A stretch of DNA of 39,286 nucleotides, taken from assembly GCA_021851885.1 (NCBI GenBank), contig JAJZBS010000014.1:1-39286 (forward strand), written 5' to 3'. The notes beneath the pieces are model-generated. The model ran no database searches. It was given only the letters and a program-made list of their open reading frames with translations, and was not told where the DNA came from. Positions 24,959 to 31,947 of this stretch are shown in pieces. How positions within the stretch are numbered: position 1 is the first letter of the stretch; the number at the start of each line of letters is the position of its first letter. Source of the stretch: Actinomycetes bacterium. GTDB lineage: Bacteria > Actinomycetota > Acidimicrobiia > Acidimicrobiales > JAMCQF01. The translations under genes and the position numbers were made by a program.

Positions 24959-25945
24959 ATGAGACAGGCGGGAGCAAAGCGCGGTCTTGTCGAAGCGTCC
25001 CTCGGGGGCGAGCAGGTCGAAGGCCTCCGGTCCGTTGCCGAGCTTCTGGCGGCGGGCACCAGGCCCGTCCGTGAGGTCTGGATCGCGACGGGCCCGGTGG
25101 ACGCCGGCGATACCCGGCGCGGCCTGGATCGTCGGGCTCCCACACGTGGCGGGCCATCTCGCCAAGCCCCACCACGCCGGGAGCTCGCCGAGATCGAGCA
25201 GCTTGCACAGGCGCGTGGCGTCCGCCTGCGCCACGTGGCGCCCGCCCGTCTTGGCGAGCAGGCCCGCACGATGGCCCCCCAGGGCGTCATCGCATTTGCC
25301 GCCCCCCTCGTGCCGGTCGCTCTCGCAGACCTCTGCTCGCGAACCGCAGCGCCGGCGCCAGGCGCCGGCGGCGCGACGAGCCCCCGCGGATCCCGCCGCG
25401 CCGCCCAGGGCAGCGGCGCACCGGTCCAGCCGTTCCTGCTGGTCGTCGACGGGGTGACGGACCCGGGCAACTTGGGCGCGCTCCTTCGCAGCGCGGCAGC
25501 GACAGGGGTGACCGGCATTGTCTTGGCGCGCCATCGTGCCGTTCGTGTCACGCCGGCAGTGACCAAGGCGGCGGCAGGCTCGATCGAGCACCTCCGCTTT
25601 GCCCTCGTCGGCGGCGTTCCGGCGGCTCTCGCCGAGTTGGGCCGGCGCGGCCTGTGGAGTGTCGGCCTCGACCCGCAGGCCCCCGCGTCCCTCTTCTCGG
25701 CATCACTGGGGTTCGATCCGGTCGGCCCAATTGCCCTCGTCCTCGGGGCGGAGGGCCGCGGGCTCGGCCGCCTGGCCCGGGAGCGTTGCGACGCCCTCGT
25801 GGCAATCCCCCAGCTGGCAGACGTCGCCTCTCTCAACGTGTCGGTGGCCGGGGCCCTCGCCTGTTTCGAGGTGATGCGCCGCCGCGGGATGGACCCTTCA
25901 GCCGCAGCGCCCGAGCCGACGGTGGGACTCGAACCCACGACCTGA
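24959..25945 (+). CDS. rlmB: SpoU/TrmH-family 2'-O-ribose methyltransferase (RlmB-like)
   Basis: A 328-residue SPOUT methyltransferase, probably acting on 23S rRNA. The N-terminal substrate-binding domain (VEGLRSVAELLAAGTRPVRE, then GVRLRHVAPARLGEQ and APQGVIAFAAPL) is followed by motif 1 VVDGVTDPGNLGALLRSAAA, motif 2 IALVLGAEGRGLGRLARERC and motif 3 IPQLADVASLNVSVAGALAC, which form the knot and SAM site. It carries Arg/Gly/Ala-rich insertions near residues 55-70 and 130-155. The last ten residues (PTVGLEPTT) come from sequence antisense to the tRNA-Thr gene. The stop is inside that tRNA, so mRNA and tRNA overlap by 32 bases. Confidence 0.9.
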   Translation: MRQAGAKRGLVEASLGGEQVEGLRSVAELLAAGTRPVREVWIATGPVDAGDTRRGLDRRAPTRGGPSRQAPPRRELAEIEQLAQARGVRLRHVAPARLGEQARTMAPQGVIAFAAPLVPVALADLCSRTAAPAPGAGGATSPRGSRRAAQGSGAPVQPFLLVVDGVTDPGNLGALLRSAAATGVTGIVLARHRAVRVTPAVTKAAAGSIEHLRFALVGGVPAALAELGRRGLWSVGLDPQAPASLFSASLGFDPVGPIALVLGAEGRGLGRLARERCDALVAIPQLADVASLNVSVAGALACFEVMRRRGMDPSAAAPEPTVGLEPTT

Positions 25946-25986
25946 CGATTACAAGTCGCCTGCGCTACCAGCTGCGCCACGTCGGC
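25914..25986 (-). tRNA. tRNA-Thr (anticodon TGT)
   Basis: A complete cloverleaf on the minus strand. Acceptor GCCGACG pairs with CGTCGGC over 7 bp; D arm GCGC-AGCTGGTA-GCGC; anticodon arm GGCGA with loop CTTGTAA, so the anticodon is TGT (reads ACA); T arm GTGGG-TTCGAGT-CCCAC. The discriminator is T and CCA is not encoded. Its 3' half overlaps the end of the rlmB-like gene on the other strand. Confidence 0.95.
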
Positions 25987-25996
25987 GATCGCCCCC

Positions 25997-26002
25997 AGGG
26001 TA
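25997..26002 (-). promoter_or_regulatory. Putative -10 box (TACCCT) for tRNA-Thr
   Basis: TACCCT on the minus strand, the same hexamer as at carD, lies 10 bases before the mature tRNA 5' end, with a weak GCCGAC -35 about 17 bases upstream. Confidence 0.4.
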
Positions 26003-26150
26003 CTTCTCCCGCCCCCTCGGTCGGCTCTGTGCGCCGCCTGCGGTGGGCCTTGCCGCCTGATCGCCCTGGAGATGGTGGATGCCCCGGCAGCGGTCGTGTG
26101 CACGACGGTCCTTGCTTCGCGCCCCGCACCTTGGCACTCTCGTGGGAGTC

Positions 26151-26405
26151 ATGCCGCTTAGCGCCGATGAACGTGCCGTGCTCGATGTCGAGCGATCGTG
26201 GTGGAAGAGCTACAAGACCAAGGCGGAAGCGATCCGGGAGACGCCGGGCATCTCGTCCGCGCGCTACTACGCCATCCTCCGCAGGATGGCGGTCTCGCCC
26301 GAGGCCCTCGCCCACGATCCCCTCGTCGTTCGGCGCCTGCGCCGGCGGCTGAGCGAGAAGCGCCGCGAGCAGATCGAACGCCCGTTTGGCCGGCCCGGCC
26401 GTTGA
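26151..26405 (+). CDS. DUF3263 domain protein
   Basis: An 84-residue basic protein of the actinobacterial DUF3263 family. The conserved core is ADERAVLDVERSWWKSYKTK followed by AEAIRETPGISSARYYAILR, which looks like a helix-turn-helix, then RRLRRRLSEKRREQI. It could bind DNA, but no function is known. ATG 26151 was chosen because the family starts just before LSADERA; an ATG at 26079 would add 24 unrelated residues. The next gene is a LytR_C protein, a neighbour pair seen in related Actinobacteria. Confidence 0.85.
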   Translation: MPLSADERAVLDVERSWWKSYKTKAEAIRETPGISSARYYAILRRMAVSPEALAHDPLVVRRLRRRLSEKRREQIERPFGRPGR

Positions 26406-26445
26406 GGCAATCGCCGTCGTGCACACCCTCGGTGTGGCCGCGTCA

Positions 26446-26458
26446 CCGCTCCTAGCGG
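26446..26458. repeat. Short perfect inverted repeat CCGCT-CCT-AGCGG
   Basis: A 5-bp stem with a 3-base loop shortly after the DUF3263 stop, possibly part of a weak terminator. Confidence 0.3.
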
Positions 26459-26463
26459 AGAAC

Positions 26464-26479
26464 GGACCGTCGACGGTCC
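26464..26479. promoter_or_regulatory. 16-bp perfect palindrome upstream of the LytR_C gene, candidate operator
   Basis: GGACCGTCGACGGTCC is its own reverse complement and is 38 bases upstream of the -10 box at 26518. It could be a repressor or activator site. Confidence 0.45.
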
Positions 26480-26517
26480 CGCCCGGTCGCGCAAGGGCAT
26501 GCGCGAGGGTCCGCCGG

Positions 26518-26523
26518 TAGTGT
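26518..26523 (+). promoter_or_regulatory. -10 box (TAGTGT) of a leaderless promoter
   Basis: TAGTGT ends 7 bases before ATG 26531; no ribosome-binding site is present. Confidence 0.5.
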
Positions 26524-26530
26524 TGCCTGG

Positions 26531-27127
26531 ATGAGCAGCCGCCGCGACCAGCCCCGAAGGCCCACCAGGCCCATGGCGGGCCGCGACGCTCGTCGCCCCA
26601 CCGGCTCCGAGGGAAGGACCGCAGCTCGCGGCGCGGCGCTGGTCGCTGCCGCTCTCGTCGTCGGCCTCATCCTCTACGCCCGCCTGCCGTCCCTCGGGTC
26701 CCACCCGGCCACGACCGCCGCCACGCGAACGGCGGTGACCGCGACGACCGTCCCGGCCCGCCACCCGGTTTCCACGACGACGACGGTTGCCGTCGTCCCG
26801 GGCAACGTCCAGGTCCTCGTCGCCAACGGGACGGCGGTCAGTGGGGCCGCGGGGCGTTTGTCGACAAAGTTGGGCGGAGCGGGCTACAACGTCCTCGCCC
26901 CCGTGACGGCGACCAGGCGTGTCTCGCAGTCGTCCGTCTACTACTCGTCGGGCAACAAGGCCGCGGCCGTTGCCGTGGCATCCGCCCTTGGGCTGGCATC
27001 TTCCGCCGTCGCCTCCATGCCGGCGAACCCACCGGTGACCGACACGCTCCATGCCATGGTCCTGGTCGTGATGGGACCGAAGCTCGCCAGCAGCTACGGT
27101 CCGACGCCCGCCGGAGTCCAAGGCTGA
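26531..27127 (+). CDS. Membrane-anchored LytR C-terminal domain (LytR_C) protein
   Basis: A 198-residue protein with a basic Arg-rich cytosolic N-terminus (about 32 residues), one transmembrane helix (GAALVAAALVVGLILYARL, about 34-52), a Thr/Ala/Pro-rich linker (VTATTVPARHPVSTTTTVAV), and a LytR_C domain from about residue 93 (VQVLVANGTAVSGAAGRLST, KLGGAGYNVLAP, VYYSSGNKAAAVAVASALG). LytR_C domains occur at the end of LCP cell-wall ligases; here the domain stands alone, without the catalytic LCP part, and is predicted to be outside the membrane. A role in the cell envelope is inferred. It is preceded by a leaderless promoter and followed closely by otsB. Confidence 0.88.
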   Translation: MSSRRDQPRRPTRPMAGRDARRPTGSEGRTAARGAALVAAALVVGLILYARLPSLGSHPATTAATRTAVTATTVPARHPVSTTTTVAVVPGNVQVLVANGTAVSGAAGRLSTKLGGAGYNVLAPVTATRRVSQSSVYYSSGNKAAAVAVASALGLASSAVASMPANPPVTDTLHAMVLVVMGPKLASSYGPTPAGVQG

Positions 27128-27144
27128 CCCCGATCCACCCCAAG

Positions 27145-27936
27145 ATGGCGTTTGACGACGCCGTTTCGATCCTGGCCGATGAACCTGGCTCAACGGGGGT
27201 CCTCACCGATTTCGACGGCACGCTCGCACCGGTCGTCACGCGACCCGAAGATGCCCGGCCGCTCCCGGGGACCCGCAGGCTCCTGGGAGCACTCGCGCGG
27301 CGCTTTGGCGTCGTCGCCGTCGTCTCGGGTCGTCCAATGGCCTTTCTCGAGGAGCAGCTCGGCGACGTCGCCGGGATCCATCTCGCCGGCCACTACGGCC
27401 TGGAGCGTCGCATGCCAGACGGCTCGCAGCGCATCGACGAGCGAGCCGCAGCCACCGTGGACCTCGTCGCCACCCTCGTCTCGGAGGCGTCGGGTGCAGC
27501 GCCGGCCGGGTTGCGCGTCGAGGACAAGTACCTGTCGTTCGCCCTGCACTGGAGGGGTGCCGCGGGCGACACGGAAGACCAGGCGTCACGGTGGGCCCGC
27601 GCCTTTGCCCAGCATGCGGTGCGCAACGGCAAGGGCGGGCTCGAGGCTGTTGCCGGGAAGCGTGTCGTCGAGGTGCGGCCGGCCGTCGGTGGCGGGAAAG
27701 GCGACGTGGTCCGTGACCTGTGCGCACCTATGCGGCGTGCCTGCTACGCGGGTGACGACGCTGGGGACGTGGCGGCGTTCGACGGGTTGGACGACCTTGT
27801 GGCGTCGCGGGCCATCGGAGCGCTGCGCGTTGCCGTCGCGAGTGACGAGGTCCCCCAGTCCCTCCTGGAACGGGCCGACCTCGTCGTGGACGGCCCGGAG
27901 GGGCTCGCCGGCTTGTTCCGCCGCCTGGTGGCCTGA
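27145..27936 (+). CDS. otsB: Trehalose-6-phosphate phosphatase
   Basis: A 263-residue HAD-superfamily phosphatase that releases trehalose from trehalose-6-phosphate. HAD motif I is LTDFDGTLAP (nucleophile Asp22, acid/base Asp24), motif II VVSGRP, then the family line AGIHLAGHYGLER, motif III with the Lys in GGGKGDVVRDL, and motif IV ACYAGDDAGDVAAFDGL. VEDKYLSFALHWRG lies in the cap. ATG 27145 is 18 bases after the LytR_C stop, so the two may be co-transcribed. It is convergent with otsA, separated by a tandem repeat. Confidence 0.94.
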   Translation: MAFDDAVSILADEPGSTGVLTDFDGTLAPVVTRPEDARPLPGTRRLLGALARRFGVVAVVSGRPMAFLEEQLGDVAGIHLAGHYGLERRMPDGSQRIDERAAATVDLVATLVSEASGAAPAGLRVEDKYLSFALHWRGAAGDTEDQASRWARAFAQHAVRNGKGGLEAVAGKRVVEVRPAVGGGKGDVVRDLCAPMRRACYAGDDAGDVAAFDGLDDLVASRAIGALRVAVASDEVPQSLLERADLVVDGPEGLAGLFRRLVA

Positions 27937-27941
27937 GCCGC

Positions 27942-28000
27942 CCCACGGCGTGTCGATGCCCACGGCGTGTCGATGCCCACGGCGTGTCGATGCCCACGGC
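27942..28000. repeat. 17-bp tandem repeat, three copies plus a partial
   Basis: CCCACGGCGTGTCGATG occurs at 27942, 27959 and 27976, followed by a partial CCCACGGC at 27993. The flanks GCCTGAGCCGCC are also duplicated on both sides (27931 and 27999), so a segment including the otsB stop was probably copied. It lies between convergent otsB and otsA. There are no spacers, so it is not a CRISPR. Confidence 0.95.
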
Positions 28001-28058
28001 CTGAGCCGCCCGCTTCCTCCGGCATGTTCCCCTCAGTCGGTGCGGCGTGCCGTCGGGG

Positions 28059-29492
28059 CTAGGCGGAGCTCCTCCTGCGTCCGGCCGCCGCAGAGTCGGT
28101 CTTCTCGCCGCCGGCTGTGCGCTGGTCGTCGAGCCAGTCCTCGGCCCGGCGGCTCCGGACACGCTCATCCAGCGCGAGCGCCCGTGCGGCGCGCTCGTGC
28201 GGCGCCATGGCGAGGGCGCGCTCGACGGCTTCGGCCGTGGCAGCGACGTCGAAGGGGTTGATGCCGAGCGCGATGTCGCCGAGCTCGTCGTAGGAACCAG
28301 CCTCGCGTGACAGGACAAGGACCCCGTCGGTCTTGTTGAGCAAGGGGCCCTCCTTTGCGACCAGGTTCAACCCATCCCGGACGGGATTGACGAGGAGGAC
28401 GTCGTAGCGTTCCATTGCCGCGACCGACAGACCGAAATCGTCGGTCACGTCGAGCACGACCGGTGTCCAGTCGTCGGTCCCCCAGCGGGCGTTGACGTAG
28501 GCGGCTGCCGTTTCCACCTCGGCTTGGTAGGTCCGGTACAGGGCGAGCGACTGGCGCGACAGGTTGAGGAGGGCCACGAAGACGACCTCGCCGCGCCATT
28601 GCGGGGAGTTGGCGAGAAGCTCGTCGAGCGCAAAGAAGCCGCGCAGCAGGTTCTTCGAGGGCTCCATCCGGTCGACGCGCAGGATCATCTTGCGCTCTCC
28701 GACGTGCTCGGCGAGCCAGGTGCGGTTCCGCTCCCGCTCGGGAGCCGATGCGCAGGTCTCGAGGTGGGCGGGGTCCGGACCGAGCGGGGCGACGAACGTC
28801 GACGGCTCGCTCCCGAGCACCAGGTGGGCACAGCCCCGGTAGGCGGCAGCCCAGCGTTGCGAGTGGAACCCGCGTGCGCCGAAGCCCGCCATCCCGGCGA
28901 TCAGCTCGCGCGCGCAGGTATCCGGCAGCGGGGCGAGCATCTCGGGGGCACAGAAAGGGGTGTGGCTGAAGTGGACCGTGCGGAGGTCCGGCCGCATGCC
29001 CGGGAGGAACTCCCCGACGAGGGCGAGGTGGTAGTCCTGGACGAGCACGAGCGCCCCGGGTCGTGCGGCCTGGGCGATCGTCTCTGCGAAAGCCCGGTTG
29101 AGCGCGCGGTACGCATCCCAGGCTTCCTTCCAGTGGTGGTCGATGCGCGGGCGGCGACTCAAGTCGTAGAGGTGGTGGTGGAGGAACCAGAGCGCGCTGT
29201 TGGCGATGACGTCGTAGGCCATGCGATAGATGTCCTCGTCGACGACGACCGGGGCGACGCGCATGCCCTCGGTCGTCATAAGCCCCTCGGCGGCAGCCCG
29301 GCGGTCGCCCGGTGACATCGCGGCGGCAACCCAGGTTGCGCCTGTGCCTTCGATCAGTGGTCGGAGCGTCGATACGAGACCGCCACTTCCGTCGTGACGG
29401 ACGAGCAACCCGTCGCCGTCCATCGTGAATGAGACGGGTCCTCGGTTCGACGCGATCACGAGGTCGGCCCATCCCGTCACGGCCTTGGCCAT
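28059..29492 (-). CDS. otsA: Trehalose-6-phosphate synthase (GT20 family)
   Basis: A 477-residue retaining glycosyltransferase of family GT20 that joins a nucleotide-glucose to glucose-6-phosphate. Recognisable parts: N-terminal LVIASNRGPVSFTMDGD and GSGGLVSTLRPLIEG, WFLHHHLYDL, LVLVQDYHLALVGEFL, TVHFSHTPFCAPEML, RVDRMEPSKNLLRGFFALDE, and the nucleotide-sugar site VNPVRDGLNLVAKEG (Leu replaces the usual Met). The sugar-donor nucleotide cannot be told. The start ATG 29492 has a TAGCCT box 6 bases upstream on this strand and no ribosome-binding site, so it is probably leaderless. It is convergent with otsB rather than in an operon with it. Confidence 0.93.
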   Translation of the reverse strand: MAKAVTGWADLVIASNRGPVSFTMDGDGLLVRHDGSGGLVSTLRPLIEGTGATWVAAAMSPGDRRAAAEGLMTTEGMRVAPVVVDEDIYRMAYDVIANSALWFLHHHLYDLSRRPRIDHHWKEAWDAYRALNRAFAETIAQAARPGALVLVQDYHLALVGEFLPGMRPDLRTVHFSHTPFCAPEMLAPLPDTCARELIAGMAGFGARGFHSQRWAAAYRGCAHLVLGSEPSTFVAPLGPDPAHLETCASAPERERNRTWLAEHVGERKMILRVDRMEPSKNLLRGFFALDELLANSPQWRGEVVFVALLNLSRQSLALYRTYQAEVETAAAYVNARWGTDDWTPVVLDVTDDFGLSVAAMERYDVLLVNPVRDGLNLVAKEGPLLNKTDGVLVLSREAGSYDELGDIALGINPFDVAATAEAVERALAMAPHERAARALALDERVRSRRAEDWLDDQRTAGGEKTDSAAAGRRRSSA

Positions 29493-29498
29493 AGTGCG

Positions 29499-29504
29499 AG
29501 GCTA
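29499..29504 (-). promoter_or_regulatory. -10 box (TAGCCT) of a leaderless otsA promoter
   Basis: TAGCCT on the minus strand ends 6 bases before ATG 29492. Confidence 0.45.
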
Positions 29505-29659
29505 TCGAGATCGACGCCGTAGCACGGTCTACCGCCGAGACCTGTGGACTAGCTGGGAGCCTGCTGTGGACCTCGTCCTGCTGAGTTCGGGCCACAGGGA
29601 GCGCGCCGCCGTGCCGCGGCGGTGGCGCGCTGGCTGACCGGGATTGGGATGATGTCGGC

Positions 29660-30688
29660 GTGAGAACCGTGGTGGCTGCGTTCGACAAGTGGCGGGGCAG
29701 CGCAACGGGTGCGCAGGCTTGTGCGGCGGCGGCAGTCGCGGCCCGGGCATGCGGTTGGGATGCAGCGGAGGTACCGCTCAGCGACGGTGGAGAGGGATTC
29801 CTCGACGCCCTTGGCGGTGAAGTGCGCGCCGCCACCGTCGACGACCCTCTCGGCCGAAGGATCGCCGCCGAGTGGCGTCTCCGACCGGCGACGGGCGCGT
29901 ACGGGGCGACCGGTGTCGTCGAATCTGCGCGGGCTTCTGGTCTCGGCCTGGTCGGCGGGAGCAAGCGGAACGATCCGTGGAAAGCGTCCTCGGCGGGCAC
30001 CGGCCAGCTTGTCGCAGCGGCCGCTCACGCCGGGGTCGCGCGCGTGCTCGTCGGGCTCGGGGGCTCGGCGACGACCGACGGCGGCCGGGGGGCTGTCGAC
30101 GCCCTCGTCGAGGCCGGCGCTCGAGATGGGCTCCTCGACGGGATCGAGATCGTCACCGCCTGCGACGTCATGGTCCCCTTCTTCGGGGCCGTCGACTTCG
30201 CTGCGCAAAAAGGTGCGTCCCCCGCCGCCGTCCAGCGCCTTGCGGTACGCCTACAGGAGACCGCCTGGCGCTATCGCGACGAGCTCGGTGCAGACGTGGT
30301 CAACGTCCCGGGGGCGGGAGCCGCCGGCGGCCTTGGAGGCGGGTTGGCGGCTCTCGGATCCCGCCTCGTGTCCGGTTTCGACCTCGTCGCGTCCGAGGTG
30401 GGCCTTGCCGAGCACCTCGACCGTGCCGACCTCGTCGTGACCGGGGAAGGCCGCCTCGACGCGGCGTCGTTCCGCGGCAAGGTTGTCGGCGGCGTGGTTG
30501 CCATGGCGCGAAGAGCGGGAGTCCCCGTGCTTGTGGTGACGGGGGAGGTCGCCACAGGAGCTCCCGACCCCGGCCCGGGCGTGACGGTCGCTTCTCTCGT
30601 TGCCACGGTGGGGCGCGCGCGGGCATGGAGCGACCCGGCGGGAGGTATCGCCGGCGCCGTCAGGGCCTTCGTCGCCACCCGCTTCTGA
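29660..30688 (+). CDS. Glycerate kinase (GlxK/GarK family)
   Basis: A 342-residue glycerate kinase of the bacterial type I family, transferring phosphate from ATP to glycerate. The N-terminal line VVAAFDKWRGSATGAQACAA is the family's DSFKGSLS-like start; others are VPLSDGGEGFLDAL, SSAGTGQLVAAAAHAGVARV, LVGLGGSATTDGGRGAVDAL, VVNVPGAGAAGGLGGGLAAL and DLVVTGEGRLDAASFRGKVV. Members of this family usually give 2-phosphoglycerate. The GTG start is in a divergent promoter region with otsA. It lies next to gpgS, whose acceptor is 3-phosphoglycerate, suggesting a link to glucosylglycerate turnover. Confidence 0.92.
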   Translation: MRTVVAAFDKWRGSATGAQACAAAAVAARACGWDAAEVPLSDGGEGFLDALGGEVRAATVDDPLGRRIAAEWRLRPATGAYGATGVVESARASGLGLVGGSKRNDPWKASSAGTGQLVAAAAHAGVARVLVGLGGSATTDGGRGAVDALVEAGARDGLLDGIEIVTACDVMVPFFGAVDFAAQKGASPAAVQRLAVRLQETAWRYRDELGADVVNVPGAGAAGGLGGGLAALGSRLVSGFDLVASEVGLAEHLDRADLVVTGEGRLDAASFRGKVVGGVVAMARRAGVPVLVVTGEVATGAPDPGPGVTVASLVATVGRARAWSDPAGGIAGAVRAFVATRF

Positions 30689-30708
30689 GTGACGCCACAG
30701 ACCCGTTC

Positions 30709-31746
30709 CTATCCCGTCGTGGGCTCGCTCGGGATCAGACGCGCGTGGTAGCCGGGCAGCTCGGCAAGGGGGGGCAGGGTCATCGGCGGGTCTTCCACCC
30801 GCGCCCCGGCCCGCGCGAGGGCAACCCCGAGGACCTCGCGGGCCTGGGGGGCCAGCTCGGCCAGAGGCCGGTTCCGGTGGCGGCGCACCCCGAGGTCGAC
30901 CTGCGCGATCGCCCCGGTGCCCCACCGGGCCGCGACGTCGAGGAGCATCCCGATCTCGACGCCGTACCCGGCGGGGATCGCGAGCGACGCGAACGTTGAC
31001 CGCCGGCACGCAGTCTCCCCGGCGAGCGGTTGGCGCACCGCGGCCAGGTGGGGATGGCAGAGCGACAGCACCGGGCGCGCGGCGAGCTCGGTCACCCGCC
31101 CACCGCCACCTGCCGGCGTCTCGGGGCGCTCGTAGAAACCTTTGACGAGCTCCACGCCCACCGGGCTTCCGCCGTCGCCGTCGCCGTCGCCGCCGCCGGC
31201 GCCGCGAGCGCTTGCCGGCGTTCCCCGCTCCGCCCCTGCGGTCGCCCCGGCGGGCGCTCCCGGCGATGTCGCCGCGACTGCCGGGGCAAGGAGGGGCCCC
31301 AGGAGCCCGGTCACGAAGTGCGAGCCGAAGTCGACGACATCGGCATCGACGAAGACGAGGAGGTCACCTCGGGCGACGAAGGCAGCGGCCCACATGGCGA
31401 GGCCTTTGCCGCACGGCGGCGTCGCGGGAGCCCCGGGGCCCATGGCGGCGATGACCTCGGCGGTCGTCGTCACGCGGGCCCCCGCTTCACGGGCGATGGC
31501 GCCGGTCTTGTCGGAGGAGCCGTCGTCGACGACGACCACCTCGTCGACGAGCCTCGCTCCCGGGGCGGCGGCGAGGGGACCGAGCGACCCGAGGATCGTC
31601 TCCACGATCGGGCCGAGCGTGCGTGCCTCGTTGCGTGCCGGGATGCACACCGAGACGGTGAGACCGGACCGTCGCCCGGCCAATCGCTCAGCGAGGTACT
31701 GGCCATGGTGGGTCGTGACGATCGGGGCGTGCCGGGAGGTGCTCAT
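30709..31746 (-). CDS. gpgS: Glucosyl-3-phosphoglycerate synthase
   Basis: A 345-residue GT81-family enzyme joining glucose from a nucleotide sugar to 3-phosphoglycerate, the first step to glucosylglycerate or methylglucose lipopolysaccharide. Matches to mycobacterial GpgS: VSVCIPARNEARTLGPIVET, DEVVVVDDGSSDKTGAIARE, LLVFVDADVVDF (metal-binding DxD), VELVKGFYERP, GGGGRVTELAARPVLS, VRQPLAGETACRR, PAGYGVEIGMLLDVAARWGT and IAQVDLGVRRHRNRPLAELA. A Gly/Ala/Asp-rich insertion of about 45 residues sits near 155-200. No gpgP phosphatase is in the window. ATG 31746 has CAATGT 7 bases upstream, a weak leaderless -10. Confidence 0.93.
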   Translation of the reverse strand: MSTSRHAPIVTTHHGQYLAERLAGRRSGLTVSVCIPARNEARTLGPIVETILGSLGPLAAAPGARLVDEVVVVDDGSSDKTGAIAREAGARVTTTAEVIAAMGPGAPATPPCGKGLAMWAAAFVARGDLLVFVDADVVDFGSHFVTGLLGPLLAPAVAATSPGAPAGATAGAERGTPASARGAGGGDGDGDGGSPVGVELVKGFYERPETPAGGGGRVTELAARPVLSLCHPHLAAVRQPLAGETACRRSTFASLAIPAGYGVEIGMLLDVAARWGTGAIAQVDLGVRRHRNRPLAELAPQAREVLGVALARAGARVEDPPMTLPPLAELPGYHARLIPSEPTTG

Positions 31747-31799
31747 CGCGCCGACATTGTGGCAGGAAGCAGGGCGGCTCTTCCGCCAGAGGGTGCGCG

Positions 31800-31829
31800 T
31801 TGACGGGGCGGACGGGCGTCGGCAACAAT
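31800..31829 (+). promoter_or_regulatory. Promoter of the SAM-riboswitch transcript (TTGACG - 18 - AACAAT)
   Basis: TTGACG at 31800-31805 and AACAAT at 31824-31829 are spaced 18 bases. Transcription would start near 31836, at the first base pairs of the riboswitch P1 helix. Confidence 0.6.
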
Positions 31830-31834
31830 GGGTG

Positions 31835-31941
31835 CATCATCCAGAGCGGCTGAGGGACGGGCCCGGTGACGCCGCGACAACCAGCGCCAGCTCGCCGGCA
31901 CGGCGGGCGGTGCCAGGTGCCAATGCCCGGTCGATGAGGAG
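31835..31941 (+). ncRNA. SAM-I (S-box) riboswitch
   Basis: The S-box core is clear: AGAGCGGCTGAGGGA (31843-31857), then CGGGCCCGGTGACGCCG, GCGACAACC (31874-31882), a variable hairpin, GGTGCCAGGTGCCAATGCCC (31909-31928), then GATGAGG. P1 forms between 31835-31841 (CATCATC) and 31933-31939 (GATGAGG) with six of seven pairs. The AGAG/GAGGGA and GCAACC-like blocks separate it from SAM-IV. The 3' strand of P1 overlaps the ribosome-binding site GAGGAGG of the next gene, so SAM binding should block translation start directly. Confidence 0.93.
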
Positions 31942-31947
31942 GAAGCA

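Noticed and set aside
23482-26103. Very long minus-strand open frame opposite carD-ispDF-rlmB
   Set aside because: It is antisense to three clear genes and its translation is Arg/Pro/Ala/Ser-rich without motifs, typical of high-GC shadow frames.
27942-28000. CRISPR array
   Set aside because: The 17-bp repeats are directly tandem with no spacers and no cas genes nearby.
31835-31941. SAM-IV riboswitch, an alternative frequent in Actinobacteria
   Set aside because: AGAG...GAGGGA and the GGTGCCA/TGCCAA blocks with closing GATGAGG fit SAM-I; the SAM-IV layout lacks them.
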